NCBI RefSeq assembly: GCF_026240905.1
Contig: NZ_JAPEVI010000003.1
Coordinates: forward strand, 2,418,001 to 2,482,000
DNA length: 64,000 bases
Direction: 5' to 3'
DNA from: Roseibium salinum
GTDB taxonomy: Bacteria; Pseudomonadota; Alphaproteobacteria; Rhizobiales; Stappiaceae
Shown here: in pieces, positions 17,235 to 27,766 of the stretch
Layout: every line of letters begins with the position of its first letter
Numbering within the stretch: the stretch's first letter is position 1
The notes under the pieces: generated by a model
What the model saw: only the letters and a program-made list of their open reading frames with translations
The model's database searches: none
Told to the model about the DNA's origin: nothing
Made by a program: the position numbers and the translations under genes

Positions 17235-17990
17235 TCAGCCGGTCTTGCGGTTGCGCGGCCACAGAATGCCGGCTGCATAGGTCAGGAAGACACCGACCAG
17301 CGTGGTGGCCAGGCCGAACCAGGTGAGCGCGTAGCCGAGATGATCGTTCTTGAAGCGGACGATCGTTTCTCCGGCCTGCGGCAGGCCGCTCGAAGGCGTG
17401 AATTCGGCGTCGAGGTCGATGCTGTAAGGCGCAAGGGCGGCCGGTTCGACGCCGAGAGCCTCACCCATCGCCCCGGTATCGCGTGCAAACCAGATCCGGT
17501 CGCTCATGTCTGGCTCAGGTGTCGTCCAGTTGGGTTTTTCGCTGAGGCGCAGCAGTCCGGTGAGTTCCAGCCGGCCCTCGGGCGGCAGTGTGGCGGCGCG
17601 GCGTTGGTCTTCGGCGAGGGCCTGCGGAAGAAAACCGCGGTTTACCAGCACCACCCAGCCATCGGATGTTCTGAACGGCGCGTAGACCATGACGCCCGGG
17701 CCTCCTATCGGTCCGGCCGGGTCCGCCAGGGCGGTGTAATAAAAGACCGCGTCTTCCAGGAAGCTGCCGGTCACCCTGACGTGGCGATAGTCGTCCTCTT
17801 CCTCAAGGCTGCCCCATTCGGCAGGGCCCGGCGCTTCGACCGCAGGCGCGGAAACGGCCTCTTCGACCTTGGCAATAAGGCTTTCCTTCCAGGCCAGCCG
17901 GTCAAGCTGCCAGAAGCCGAGGCTGAGCAGGATAACGAGGGCTGCAGCAGCGGCGGCAGCCGGTAGCAGAAGTTTTCGGATGGGTCCCAT
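17235..17990 (-). CDS. SURF1-like cytochrome oxidase biogenesis protein
   Basis: SURF1 proteins help insert heme a into subunit I of cytochrome c oxidase. The 251-residue protein has the family topology: one membrane helix near the N-terminus (about 8-26, followed by LGFWQLDRLAWK) and one near the C-terminus (about 218-242), with a periplasmic domain between. VLVNRGFLPQ and the C-terminal NDHLGYALTWFGLA stretch are family signatures. It is the last gene of the minus-strand oxidase operon, 21 bases after the DUF983 gene. Confidence 0.93.
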   Translation of the reverse strand: MGPIRKLLLPAAAAAAALVILLSLGFWQLDRLAWKESLIAKVEEAVSAPAVEAPGPAEWGSLEEEDDYRHVRVTGSFLEDAVFYYTALADPAGPIGGPGVMVYAPFRTSDGWVVLVNRGFLPQALAEDQRRAATLPPEGRLELTGLLRLSEKPNWTTPEPDMSDRIWFARDTGAMGEALGVEPAALAPYSIDLDAEFTPSSGLPQAGETIVRFKNDHLGYALTWFGLATTLVGVFLTYAAGILWPRNRKTG

Positions 17991-18011
17991 GGGCGGGAAA
18001 GTCTTCCGTCT

Positions 18012-18401
18012 TTACGTTTCCCCGCCGTCGTCAAGACGGCCTTCTTGCGCCTTGTGCCGGAACTGCAGGGCGATGAGCAGGCCTTTCAGCGGCCGCAATA
18101 CCATTGCGGCCAGAAGAACCGTCAATGGCAGCCAGATGACCATGTGAAGCCACATCGGCGGCTGATAGGCGAGTTCCACGAACAGAACCAGGGCGACGAC
18201 GATGAAGCCGACGAGCATGATGACGAAGACGGCCGGACCATCGCCGCTGTCGGCAAAGGAGTAATCCAGGCCGCAGGACGCGCAGGAGGTCTTGACGCTC
18301 AAGAAGCCGTCGAACAGCTTTCCCTGACCGCAGCGCGGGCACTTGCCGGCAAGGCCTGCAGAAACCGGGTTGACCGCGGGAAAATGCGCCTTGTCTTCCA
18401 T
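18012..18401 (-). CDS. DUF983 family membrane protein
   Basis: The 129-residue protein has an N-terminal zinc-ribbon-like element (CPRCGQG and CASCGLDYSF, four cysteines) followed by two membrane helices. DUF983 genes regularly sit in alphaproteobacterial cytochrome oxidase operons, as here between ctaE and surf1; their function is unknown, with metal handling or assembly a reasonable guess. The ATG at 18401 has GAGG six bases upstream and clears the hairpin at 18432-18464, unlike an ATG at 18422. Confidence 0.88.
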   Translation of the reverse strand: MEDKAHFPAVNPVSAGLAGKCPRCGQGKLFDGFLSVKTSCASCGLDYSFADSGDGPAVFVIMLVGFIVVALVLFVELAYQPPMWLHMVIWLPLTVLLAAMVLRPLKGLLIALQFRHKAQEGRLDDGGET

Positions 18402-18431
18402 GTCCAGCCTCGCTGCAATCATTGAACGAAA

Positions 18432-18464
18432 TCGCGCCCGATCCGGAAACCGGATCGGGCGCGA
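18432..18464 (-). terminator. Strong hairpin between ctaE and the DUF983 gene
   Basis: A perfect 15-bp stem with an AAA/TTT loop (arms 18432-18446 and 18450-18464) lies 22 bases after the ctaE stop codon. The tract after it on the minus strand is only ATTTCGTT, so termination may be partial, tapering expression of DUF983 and surf1 relative to the structural oxidase genes, or the hairpin may protect the upstream message. Confidence 0.65.
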
Positions 18465-18486
18465 ACGATGTTCGGGCTACGGCGCC

Positions 18487-19359
18487 TTAGTGAGCTGCCG
18501 GAGTGCCTGCGCCCCAGATATAGATGGAGACGAACAGGAACAGCCAGACGACGTCGACGAAGTGCCAGTACCAGGCGGCGGCCTCGAAGCCGAAGTGCTT
18601 CTCCGGCGTAAAGTGGCCGGCCAGCGCACGGAACAGGCAGACTGCCAGGAAGATGGTTCCGACGATCACGTGGAAGCCATGGAACCCGGTCGCCATGAAG
18701 AAGGTGGCGCCATAGATGTTGCCGCCGAAGGAGAACGCGGCGTGGGCATACTCGTAGGCCTGGCAGAGCGTGAAGATCACGCCGAGCATGACCGTCAGGG
18801 CCAGGCCCCATTTCAGGCCTTCGCGGTCGTTGTGCAGCAGCGCGTGGTGGGCCCAGGTGACCGTGGTGCCGGAGCACAGCAGGATCAGCGTGTTGAGCAG
18901 CGGCAGGTGCCAGGGATCGAAGGTCGCGATACCTTCGGGGGGCCAATGACCGCCCGTGGCTTCCACACGGGCGAACTGAATGGCTTCGCCGGTGAAGAGC
19001 GCCGCATCGAAATAGGCCCAGAACCAGGCGACGAAGAACATCACTTCCGACGCGATGAACAACAGCATGCCGTAGCGCAGGTGCAGTGAAACGACCCGGG
19101 TGTGATGACCTTCGCGGGATTCGCGGATAGTGTCGCGCCACCAGCCGAACATCACGTAAAGGATGATCAGGAGGCCGATCGCAAACAGGCCCCATCCGGT
19201 GAGATCGATGCCCAGGAGCACGAACTCCCTGCCCTGTGCCGACTTCATGAAGCCGATGGCACCAAGGGCCATAAGAAACGCGCCGATAGACGCGATAAAC
19301 GGCCACGGGCTCGGATCCACGAGGTGGTAGTCGTGATTTTTGGTATGTGCCTCAGCCAT
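18487..19359 (-). CDS. ctaE: Cytochrome c oxidase subunit III
   Basis: This is the seven-helix subunit III of the aa3-type oxidase, which stabilises the enzyme and proton uptake. The sequence has the family motifs [42 protein letters not shown] and the C-terminal [18 protein letters not shown] took the ATG at 19359 (290 residues), which has GGGGAG eight bases upstream; a TTG at 19374 is less likely. It follows ctaG after about 50 bases in the operon. Confidence 0.97.
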   Translation of the reverse strand: MAEAHTKNHDYHLVDPSPWPFIASIGAFLMALGAIGFMKSAQGREFVLLGIDLTGWGLFAIGLLIILYVMFGWWRDTIRESREGHHTRVVSLHLRYGMLLFIASEVMFFVAWFWAYFDAALFTGEAIQFARVEATGGHWPPEGIATFDPWHLPLLNTLILLCSGTTVTWAHHALLHNDREGLKWGLALTVMLGVIFTLCQAYEYAHAAFSFGGNIYGATFFMATGFHGFHVIVGTIFLAVCLFRALAGHFTPEKHFGFEAAAWYWHFVDVVWLFLFVSIYIWGAGTPAAH

Positions 19360-19407
19360 CGGCAAGCTCCCCAAACACTGTCATCTCAAGCGCGGTACTC
19401 GCGCCAA

Positions 19408-20004
19408 TCACAAATTCGTTTCAGCAGCAGGTTCTTCGGTCCGCGCTGCAACAGGACGTTCCGGCTCTTCTACCGGGAAGAAGGTGTAGGACAAAGTGAT
19501 TTCCTTCACGGTTTTCAGCTCGGGATCGTTGTCCATTTCCGGGTCGACAAAGAAGACGACCGGCATTTCGACGGTTTCGCCGGGTTTGATCTCCTGCTCG
19601 GTGAAGCAGAAGCAATCCAGCTTGTTGAAATAGATGCCGGCGGTCGGCGGCGACACGTTGAACGTGGAGGTTCCCACTGTGGTCATGTCGCCGGTGTTGG
19701 TTGCCAGATATTCAAGCTGGGCGGTTTCACCCATCTTCAGCGTCACGGAACGCTGCTTCGGCTTGAATTTCCAGGACAGCTCATGGTTGACGTTGCCGTC
19801 GAAACGGATGGTGATCATCCGGTCGATGACCACATCGCTCCCCGCCTCGGCCACCTGCGTGGTTCCGCCAAAGCCGGTCACGCGGCAAAACAGATTGTAG
19901 AGCGGCACGGCCGCATAGGACGCGCCGACCATAACGGCGAACACGCCGGCACACACCACCGCCACCTTGCGGTTGCTGCGCGACAGGTTCTGGCCGTTGT
20001 CCAT
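19408..20004 (-). CDS. ctaG: Cytochrome c oxidase assembly protein CtaG/Cox11
   Basis: CtaG delivers copper to the CuB site of subunit I. The protein has one N-terminal membrane anchor (about 13-35) and a periplasmic domain with the copper-binding motif LDCFCFTEQ; a further cysteine follows the anchor in LYNLFCRVTGFGGTT. I chose the ATG at 20004, preceded by AAGGTGAG; the GTG at 20013 is an alternative. It sits directly after a small CoxF-like gene. Confidence 0.95.
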   Translation of the reverse strand: MDNGQNLSRSNRKVAVVCAGVFAVMVGASYAAVPLYNLFCRVTGFGGTTQVAEAGSDVVIDRMITIRFDGNVNHELSWKFKPKQRSVTLKMGETAQLEYLATNTGDMTTVGTSTFNVSPPTAGIYFNKLDCFCFTEQEIKPGETVEMPVVFFVDPEMDNDPELKTVKEITLSYTFFPVEEPERPVAARTEEPAAETNL

Positions 20005-20024
20005 GTTGCTCACCTTACATCCCC

Positions 20025-20189
20025 TCAAAGCGGCCGGTCGATGACGCCGGGCCCCAGCTTGACGATGGTGACCACATAGAACAGGGCAACCAGCGCGGCC
20101 AGGACAATGGCGATTGCGATCGACCGTGAACGGCGCTTCCTTTTCTGCTCTTCCGTCAGCCGGATGCCCTTGTCCTCGTCGTCCGCCAT
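20025..20189 (-). CDS. Small single-helix membrane protein of the oxidase operon (CoxF-like)
   Basis: This 54-residue protein has a charged, lysine/arginine-rich N-terminus (EEQKRKRRSRS) and one membrane helix. Small genes of this kind lie between ctaB and ctaG in many alphaproteobacterial oxidase operons and are called CoxF; their function is unknown. The ATG at 20189 gives a four-base gap after ctaB, while a start at 20207 would overlap it. Confidence 0.78.
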   Translation of the reverse strand: MADDEDKGIRLTEEQKRKRRSRSIAIAIVLAALVALFYVVTIVKLGPGVIDRPL

Positions 20190-20193
20190 CGCC

Positions 20194-21129
20194 TCAGACC
20201 CCGACAATCAGGCTCTCGCCCAGAAGCAGGGCGAACAGCATGAACAGATAGAAAATCGAAAACTTGAACAACCGCACGCAAGCCAGCCGGGCAGCGTCGC
20301 CTTCCCGCTTGCGCCAGACATCCGCTGCCATGGCGACGAATGTCAGGCCAAGCAGGGCGGAGGCGGCCCCGTAGACCGGGCTCGCAAACCCAAGGAAGTA
20401 CGGTCCGGCACCAACCGGTGCGAGCAGCAGCGCATAGACCAGGATGTGATGCCGCGTGCTGGTTTCCCCGGCGACCACGGGCAGCATGGGAATGCCGGCG
20501 GCGCGGTAGTCGCCGCTCTTGAACAGTGCCAGCGCCCAGAAATGCGGCGGTGTCCACATGAAGGTGATCAGGAACAGCGCGAAGCTTTCCACGCTGACGC
20601 CTCCGGTAACCGACGCCCAGCCGATCATCGGCGGAAAGGCGCCGGCGGCGCCGCCGATGACGATGTTCTGCGGTGTGGAGCGCTTCAGCCACATGGTGTA
20701 GATGACGACATAGAAGAAGATGGTGAAGGCCAGGAACGCGCCTGCGAACCAGTTGACCAAGAGACCGAGCAGGACGACAGAGCCGACCGACAAGGTCATG
20801 CCGAAGGCGAACGCTTCTTCCCGGGTGATTTTTCCGGCCGGGATCGGGCGCTTCCTGGTGCGCGACATGATCTGGTCGATATCGGCGTCGTACCACATGT
20901 TCAACGCTCCGGAGGCCCCTGCTCCGATGGCAATGCACAGGATCGCGACCGCACCCAGCACCGGATGCACGGAGCCGGGAGCCAGCATCAGGCCGACAAA
21001 GGCAGTGAAGATCACCAGCGACATGACACGGGGTTTCAGGAGCGCCACATAGTCGCTCACCGAGCCCATTCCGCCGTTCCAGACGGCGGCATCCTGCCTC
21101 ATCGTATCCTGGCGCTCTATGAGCGACAT
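20194..21129 (-). CDS. ctaB: Protoheme IX farnesyltransferase (heme O synthase)
   Basis: CtaB attaches a farnesyl group to heme b to form heme O, the precursor of heme a for the oxidase. The 311-residue protein is a UbiA-superfamily prenyltransferase with nine or so membrane helices and the motif [19 protein letters not shown] for diphosphate/magnesium binding. The ATG at 21129 follows AAAGGA at seven bases; longer frames to 21276 add non-conserved sequence. It lies 150 bases below ctaD. Confidence 0.96.
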   Translation of the reverse strand: MSLIERQDTMRQDAAVWNGGMGSVSDYVALLKPRVMSLVIFTAFVGLMLAPGSVHPVLGAVAILCIAIGAGASGALNMWYDADIDQIMSRTRKRPIPAGKITREEAFAFGMTLSVGSVVLLGLLVNWFAGAFLAFTIFFYVVIYTMWLKRSTPQNIVIGGAAGAFPPMIGWASVTGGVSVESFALFLITFMWTPPHFWALALFKSGDYRAAGIPMLPVVAGETSTRHHILVYALLLAPVGAGPYFLGFASPVYGAASALLGLTFVAMAADVWRKREGDAARLACVRLFKFSIFYLFMLFALLLGESLIVGV

Positions 21130-21279
21130 GGGCGCGTCCTTTGAATTACCCATTGCTGTCTGCGCTTTCGTGTTGCGCTGAATGGCGGCACGCCATCCCG
21201 ACAGTTTTAGCAATATCCACCGCGCCGGGCCCCGGCGCGGTGTCGATCTTGAGTTGGAGGGCAAACCTCCGGCCACGAT

Positions 21280-22899
<1,620 letters not shown>

Positions 22900-22951
22900 T
22901 TAGCGGCGCTGCGTGTCATCGCGCGCATTGCCAAACAGGCTCGCCGCCGCG

Positions 22952-23878
22952 TTATTGCGCGGCGACGGAAATTTCATCCAGCTTACCGTTTGCGGCGACT
23001 TTCTTCGCGGCCGCAATCGAAGCCAGCAGCTGTTGGTTTGCCGTGTCCAGATCTTCCTGAGCGGCAGAGGCCCAGGTCTGGTACTGTTCCTTGGAAACCA
23101 CACGGACGGCAATCGGCATGAACGCGTGGTCCTTGCCGCAAAGCTCGGAGCACTGCCCGTAATAGACACCTTCCTCACGCGCGTGGAACCAGGTCTCGTT
23201 GAGCCGGCCCGGAATGGCATCGATCTTGACGCCGAATGCCGGCATGGCGAACGCGTGGATCACATCCTCGGAAGTCACCTGCAGGCGGACCGTCGTGTCG
23301 ACCGGAAGGACAAGATCATAGTCTACGGCCAGAAGACGGGGGACCTCGCTCAGGGACACGCCGCGCGCCTCGGCCACTTCCTGCCGGTCCGCTTCCTGAA
23401 CCATGAGGGAATCGAAGTAGAGGTCGCCCATGCCTTCGTCGGTGTACTCATACCCCCAGTACCACTGGTAACCGGTGGCCTTGATGGTCATCTCATACTC
23501 GGGAATGTCCAGCTGCTTGTAGAGCAGGCGGAAGGACGGGATGGCGATAATCACCAGGATCAGGATCGGCGCGACGGTCCACAGCACCTCGATCAGCGTG
23601 TTGTGCGACGTGCGGGACGGCACCGGGTTCGATTTCGAATTGAACCGCACGATGCAGATGATGAGCAGTGCCAGGACGAGTAGCGTTATGACCGCGATGA
23701 TCACCAGCGTGAAACCGTTGAACCAGGTGATGTCATCCATGACGTCGGTCACGGACCTCTGAAAACCGAGCTGCCACTCCTTGAAACCGGGCTCAGCTGC
23801 CAGGGCCGCAGTGGACACTCCAGCAAATGTTGCCGCCATTCCGGCCATAGTCATGAGACGCTTGAAGACTGACTTCAC
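22952..23878 (-). CDS. ctaC: Cytochrome c oxidase subunit II
   Basis: Subunit II receives electrons from cytochrome c at the binuclear CuA centre. The 308-residue product has a signal peptide, two membrane helices (about 45-70 and 90-110) and the periplasmic cupredoxin domain with HAFAMPAFGVKIDAIPG and the CuA motif YYGQCSELCGKDHAFMP (two cysteines, glutamate, histidine, methionine). The start is the GTG at 23878 with AGGGAAGGGAG upstream; frames open further upstream are not conserved. This is the first gene of the operon. Confidence 0.97.
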   Translation of the reverse strand: MKSVFKRLMTMAGMAATFAGVSTAALAAEPGFKEWQLGFQRSVTDVMDDITWFNGFTLVIIAVITLLVLALLIICIVRFNSKSNPVPSRTSHNTLIEVLWTVAPILILVIIAIPSFRLLYKQLDIPEYEMTIKATGYQWYWGYEYTDEGMGDLYFDSLMVQEADRQEVAEARGVSLSEVPRLLAVDYDLVLPVDTTVRLQVTSEDVIHAFAMPAFGVKIDAIPGRLNETWFHAREEGVYYGQCSELCGKDHAFMPIAVRVVSKEQYQTWASAAQEDLDTANQQLLASIAAAKKVAANGKLDEISVAAQ

Positions 23879-24393
23879 GTCCGCGCTCCCTTCCCTCAGC
23901 CGCTCCGTAGCGGCACATGCAAAACTACCGGACCCTATCCGGCCAATCCGATGCGGCAGTAGCGGGCTTGGCGTCGCTTCGCAAGCCAATTCTGCCGCGT
24001 CCGGGCATCCGACAGGGTCACTAGATTGCCGGAATATAACCATAAACTCGCACACAGGGCGATGGTTATCACCGGGCAGAGCGGCGATGTGCCGCATCCC
24101 GTTGCCGGCAGACCGTGGCGCACAAAAACCACAAGAAACGCCGGGCTGCAACGGAATTTCCGACTTTTCAGAGCCGCCGGCGCAGCCTGCTCGTTTGACA
24201 AGCGTCAAGGACAGGCTGATTTTCGACAAGAAATCCGAATATTCGTGCGCTTCGCCGCCCCGTCAGACTGGAAACGCGCGCCGTCATGCGGCAATGTCTG
24301 GCCGGGACAACACCCGTGATTCGCAGGGCCTGCCGCATTCAGCGTACCGGCGGGCCGCCTGAAGGACCGGACAACGATCGACTGGAGGATTTC
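23879..24393. other. Divergent intergenic region between ctaC and the IalB-like gene
   Basis: No gene is supported in these 515 bases. On the plus strand TTGACA at 24195-24200 is followed after 17 bases by GATTTT, a possible weak promoter for the IalB-like gene; the same spot is a small palindrome TTGAC-AAGC-GTCAA (24195-24208). A stem GGCTTG/CAAGCC lies near 23965-23995. The ctaC promoter should also be here but I could not assign it. Confidence 0.35.
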
Positions 24394-24954
24394 TTGTCAG
24401 CCCATCTGCCGCAGCCGCTTTCCGCCCGCATGGGCAGACGCTCCAGATCCGCTTTGCTGAAGGTTGCCACCGCCGCCGGGATCATTCTCGGCGCGCTCGC
24501 GCAGGGACATTCTCCTGCCCTCGCACAAGGCGAGGTGCGTGCCACTCACGGGGACTGGCAAATGCGCTGCGACACGCCTCCGGGCGCTTCCGGCGAGCAA
24601 TGCGCGCTCATTCAGAACGTGACGGCCGCGGACCGGGAAAATGTCGGGCTGTCGGTGATCATCCTGAAAACCGCCGACAAGCAGGCGCGCATTCTCAGGG
24701 TGCTCGCACCTCTGGGCGTGCTGCTGCCTTCGGGTCTGGGTCTGCGGGTCGACAATGCGGATATCGGCCGCGCGGGCTTCGTCCGCTGCCTGCCGAACGG
24801 CTGTATCGCCGAAGTGATCCTGGAAGACGAGTTGCTGACCAAGATGAAAGGCGGATCCCAGGCGACGTTCATCATTTTCCAGACGCCCGAGGAAGGCATC
24901 GGCATCCCGATTTCGCTCAACGGATTTTCCGCGGGCTTCGACGCCCTGCCCTGA
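24394..24954 (+). CDS. Invasion-associated locus B (IalB)-like exported protein
   Basis: The product resembles the IalB family (named from Bartonella) of small exported proteins found throughout Hyphomicrobiales. After a hydrophobic export signal ending near SPALAQG, the family pattern GDWQMRCDTPPG...QCALIQNV and the later pair of cysteines in FVRCLPNGCIAEV are present, suggesting two disulfides. I chose the TTG at 24394 because GGAGG lies five bases upstream; the ATG at 24430 is the alternative. The role outside pathogens is unknown. Confidence 0.82.
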   Translation: MSAHLPQPLSARMGRRSRSALLKVATAAGIILGALAQGHSPALAQGEVRATHGDWQMRCDTPPGASGEQCALIQNVTAADRENVGLSVIILKTADKQARILRVLAPLGVLLPSGLGLRVDNADIGRAGFVRCLPNGCIAEVILEDELLTKMKGGSQATFIIFQTPEEGIGIPISLNGFSAGFDALP

Positions 24955-24980
24955 CGTGCCTGGAGCCCGACCGGGCCCTG

Positions 24981-26768
24981 TCATTCGGCCGGAATATCTT
25001 CCTTGTCCTTTGCCGGCTTGCGCGGTGTCACCTTGTGGAGCTTGTCGGAACCGGCAAAGAGGCCGTCGGTCATCTGCATTGCCAGGCGTTCTTCGTCGCG
25101 GTAGCGGACATCCTCCTCCACCTGATCGATCCGGTCGAGCGGTATGCCAAGCGCTTCCAGGGCGGCGCGGCCGAACACGACGCTTGATTCAAACGTCTCG
25201 CGGATCTGGAAATCGACCCCGCGCCTGGCGAGATCCAGCGAATGCGCGCGGTCGGTGGCCCGGCAGAAGATCAGCGTATTTGGGAAACCATCCCGGATAA
25301 GGTCTATGGCCTTTGCCATGACCTTCTCGTTCTCGATGCACATCGCCACCAGCGCCGCCTTTCCGGCGCCGGCAGCAGCCAGAACGTCGGCCCGCGTCGC
25401 ATCGCCGTAGTAGACCCTGTAGCCCTGCTTGCGGGCATAGGCGATCCGTTCCGGACGGTTGTCGATGGCCGTGATCTCCAGTCCTTCGGACGTCAGGAAC
25501 TGCGCGACGACCATGCCGAACCGGCCAAACCCGACCACAAGCACCGTCGGTGTCGCTTCCTCGAAAGTTTCGATCGACGGGTTCTCGACGCCGCGTGCCT
25601 TGGCCCGTGCCGCGAGTGCGTCCAACCCGAGACAGGCAAGCGGCGTGAACAGCATGGTCAGAATGACGATCGCGTTCAGCAGGTTGACGGTCTGGTAGTC
25701 CAGCAGCCTCACGCCGACAGCGGCGGTGAAGAGGACAAAGGCGAACTCTCCCCCCTGCGGCAAGGTTACGGCGATGCGCAGGGCATCGGAGTTCGACGAG
25801 CCGGTGCCGCGGGACAGGCCCCACAGAAAGACACCCTTGAGCAGCATGACGACCACGACACCGGCCGCGAGAACCTGCCAGTTGTCCATGACGAGATAGA
25901 CGTCGAGCGACATGCCGACGGCCACGAAGAACAGCCCCATCAAGAGAGAGCGGAACGGCTCGATGTCGGCTTCCAGGGTATGCCGGAAGCTCGATTCGGC
26001 GAGAAGCACGCCTGCCAGGAACGCGCCGAGTGCCATGGACAGCCCGACGGAATGCATGATGCCGGCGCTTCCCAGTGCCACCAGCAGCGCCGCCGTCAGC
26101 ATGACCTCCCGGGCCCGGCTCGCCGCCAGAAGCGCGAAGATCGGCGAGATCAGATAGCGTCCCGTCACCACCACTGCAGCGATCGCCCCCAGAATGATCA
26201 CGATTTCACCGGCAATGTCGGCCGCCGTCATGGGCTCTTCGCTTGGGGCGAGGATAGCCACCATGGCCAGAAGCGGCACGATGGCGATGTCCTGCAGCAG
26301 GAGGATGCCGAACGCCCGCTGGCCGTAGGCGGATGACAATTGCCCGCGCTCCTGCAGGATCTGCAAGGCAAAGGCCGTTGACGACAAGGCAAGGCCGAAT
26401 CCGGCAACAATCGCGGTGGAATAGGGGAACCCGTACAAGCGGGCAATCGCATAGAGACATATGCCGGTCAGCATGACCTGGGCCGTCCCGAGCCCGAAGA
26501 TATCCCGCTTCATCCGCCACAGTTTTTGCGGATCCAGCTCGAGACCGATCACGAACAGAAGCAGGACAACACCCAGTTCGGCGACGTGAAGCACGTCTTC
26601 CCCCGAGCCCAGGAGCTGCAATCCATGAGGACCGACAACCGCGCCCGCTGCCAGGTAGCCGACCACCGACCCGAGCCCGAGGCGTTTGGCAATCGGTACA
26701 GCCACGACTGTCGCGGCCAAGAACACGATCGCTTCTGCGAAAAACGGAGGCGCAGCTTCTGCGGCCAT
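24981..26768 (-). CDS. Kef-type cation:proton antiporter with TrkA-N domain (CPA2 family)
   Basis: The 595-residue protein has about twelve membrane helices (residues 10-385) of the CPA2 Na+/H+ exchanger type, with GVVLLLFVIGLELDPQKLW and SSTAFALQIL as family marks, then a cytoplasmic TrkA-N (RCK) NAD-binding domain (about 405-530, VLVVGFGRFGMVVAQFL). KefB/KefC proteins release potassium to acidify the cytoplasm during electrophile stress and are gated by glutathione adducts; the architecture fits, but the substrate ion cannot be read from sequence. No KefF/KefG partner gene is adjacent. A 22-bp inverted repeat lies about 50 bases upstream. Confidence 0.93.
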   Translation of the reverse strand: MAAEAAPPFFAEAIVFLAATVVAVPIAKRLGLGSVVGYLAAGAVVGPHGLQLLGSGEDVLHVAELGVVLLLFVIGLELDPQKLWRMKRDIFGLGTAQVMLTGICLYAIARLYGFPYSTAIVAGFGLALSSTAFALQILQERGQLSSAYGQRAFGILLLQDIAIVPLLAMVAILAPSEEPMTAADIAGEIVIILGAIAAVVVTGRYLISPIFALLAASRAREVMLTAALLVALGSAGIMHSVGLSMALGAFLAGVLLAESSFRHTLEADIEPFRSLLMGLFFVAVGMSLDVYLVMDNWQVLAAGVVVVMLLKGVFLWGLSRGTGSSNSDALRIAVTLPQGGEFAFVLFTAAVGVRLLDYQTVNLLNAIVILTMLFTPLACLGLDALAARAKARGVENPSIETFEEATPTVLVVGFGRFGMVVAQFLTSEGLEITAIDNRPERIAYARKQGYRVYYGDATRADVLAAAGAGKAALVAMCIENEKVMAKAIDLIRDGFPNTLIFCRATDRAHSLDLARRGVDFQIRETFESSVVFGRAALEALGIPLDRIDQVEEDVRYRDEERLAMQMTDGLFAGSDKLHKVTPRKPAKDKEDIPAE

Positions 26769-27127
26769 TTTTTCTCCCTTGTCACGAGTGCATCGCGCGT
26801 TCCCAAGACATCAGCATGCGTTCGCATTAATAAGTGCGAACGACTTTACTGCATTCAGGTAAACGAACCTGGTTGCAATCCGGATCAACGCGCCTTCGTG
26901 TCGGGGCAAAGGCCGAAGCAGACCTGTCACGGATGCCGGGGCGTGTTGTCCGACTCTTTTCGGGCGCGAACGTTCCGGATGATCAAGAATATGCGTGCCG
27001 GCGGCGACAAATCCAGCGCCTCGAACCGAAACCGCTTTGCATTTCAAACAAAAAACACGGTACGGCGCGGTTATTGGGCGGACCGGCAGTCCATTGCCAT
27101 CCGGATATCTGTCAGGCGTGGCGGATT
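26769..27127. other. Intergenic region upstream of the Kef-type gene, with a palindrome
   Basis: No gene is supported. The notable element is the perfect 8-bp inverted repeat CGTTCGCA / TGCGAACG at 26819-26842 around an AT-rich eight-base centre. It lies 51-74 bases above the antiporter start and could be an operator or overlap its promoter. The rest looks featureless. Confidence 0.5.
26819..26842. promoter_or_regulatory. Candidate operator: inverted repeat upstream of the Kef-type antiporter
   Basis: The arms CGTTCGCA and TGCGAACG are perfectly complementary and separated by TTAATAAG. The half-site spacing (centre to centre about 16 bases) suits a dimeric helix-turn-helix repressor. The regulator is not identified and no regulator gene is adjacent. 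Confidence 0.4.
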
Positions 27128-27742
27128 TCAGATAAGGCCATGGCTTCGCAGAAAGTCTCTGAGGTCTTCCGGCGAAGTGTAGAGATGACCGTGGAGCCCG
27201 GCCTCTTGCGCGCCGGTTACGTTTTCCTCCTTGTCATCGATGAAGGCGCTGCGTTCAGGTGAGTGACCGTATGCCTCGCAGATCCGCCGATAGACGAGCG
27301 GATCAGGCTTGCGGACCTTGAACTCCGCCGAGACATGCGCGTTGTCGCCGAATATCTCGATTATCTCGGGCGCGCAGACCGGCAGGGCGGCCTTCAGCAG
27401 CATCCCGTTGTTCGTCAGCATCGCTATGTCGGCCCGTTTGCCGGTTTCGCGGGCCAGGTTCAAAACGTCGGGCCGCGGACGCAGCATCCTGCGGTGGATT
27501 TCCGCCCAGGTTTCGAAATCGATCGGATAGCCAAGCAAGCCGGCAAACTGTGCAAGATAACCCTCGGACGTGCCGGGATTGCCGGCCTCGGCCTCTTCCT
27601 CGTGCGGCCCACCCCAGACCGCGGCATCGATTTCAGCCGCCGGCCTGCCGGTCAGGTCCTCCAGCAGTTCGAGCCGGATCTCCGGATCCGCGTCATAGAG
27701 CACGTCGTTCAGATCAAAGATGACAAATTTGATGTCCGCCAT
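27128..27742 (-). CDS. HAD superfamily hydrolase (subfamily IA-like)
   Basis: The 204-residue protein has the HAD core with a helical cap. Motif I reads FDLNDVLYD, in which the usual second aspartate position (DxD) is asparagine, as in YihX-like and dehalogenase-like members; motif II is MLTNNG, the lysine is in FKVRKPDP and motif IV is FIDDKEEN. It probably removes phosphate from a small metabolite. It lies 24 bases after tldD on the same strand and may be co-transcribed. Confidence 0.88.
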   Translation of the reverse strand: MADIKFVIFDLNDVLYDADPEIRLELLEDLTGRPAAEIDAAVWGGPHEEEAEAGNPGTSEGYLAQFAGLLGYPIDFETWAEIHRRMLRPRPDVLNLARETGKRADIAMLTNNGMLLKAALPVCAPEIIEIFGDNAHVSAEFKVRKPDPLVYRRICEAYGHSPERSAFIDDKEENVTGAQEAGLHGHLYTSPEDLRDFLRSHGLI

Positions 27743-27766
27743 GATCCGCTCTTAACTCCACAGGTA

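Noticed and set aside
17003..17278. Overlapping minus-strand frames between the peroxiredoxin and surf1 genes
   Set aside because: They run through the REP-like palindromes and the terminator-like hairpin and have no protein-like features.
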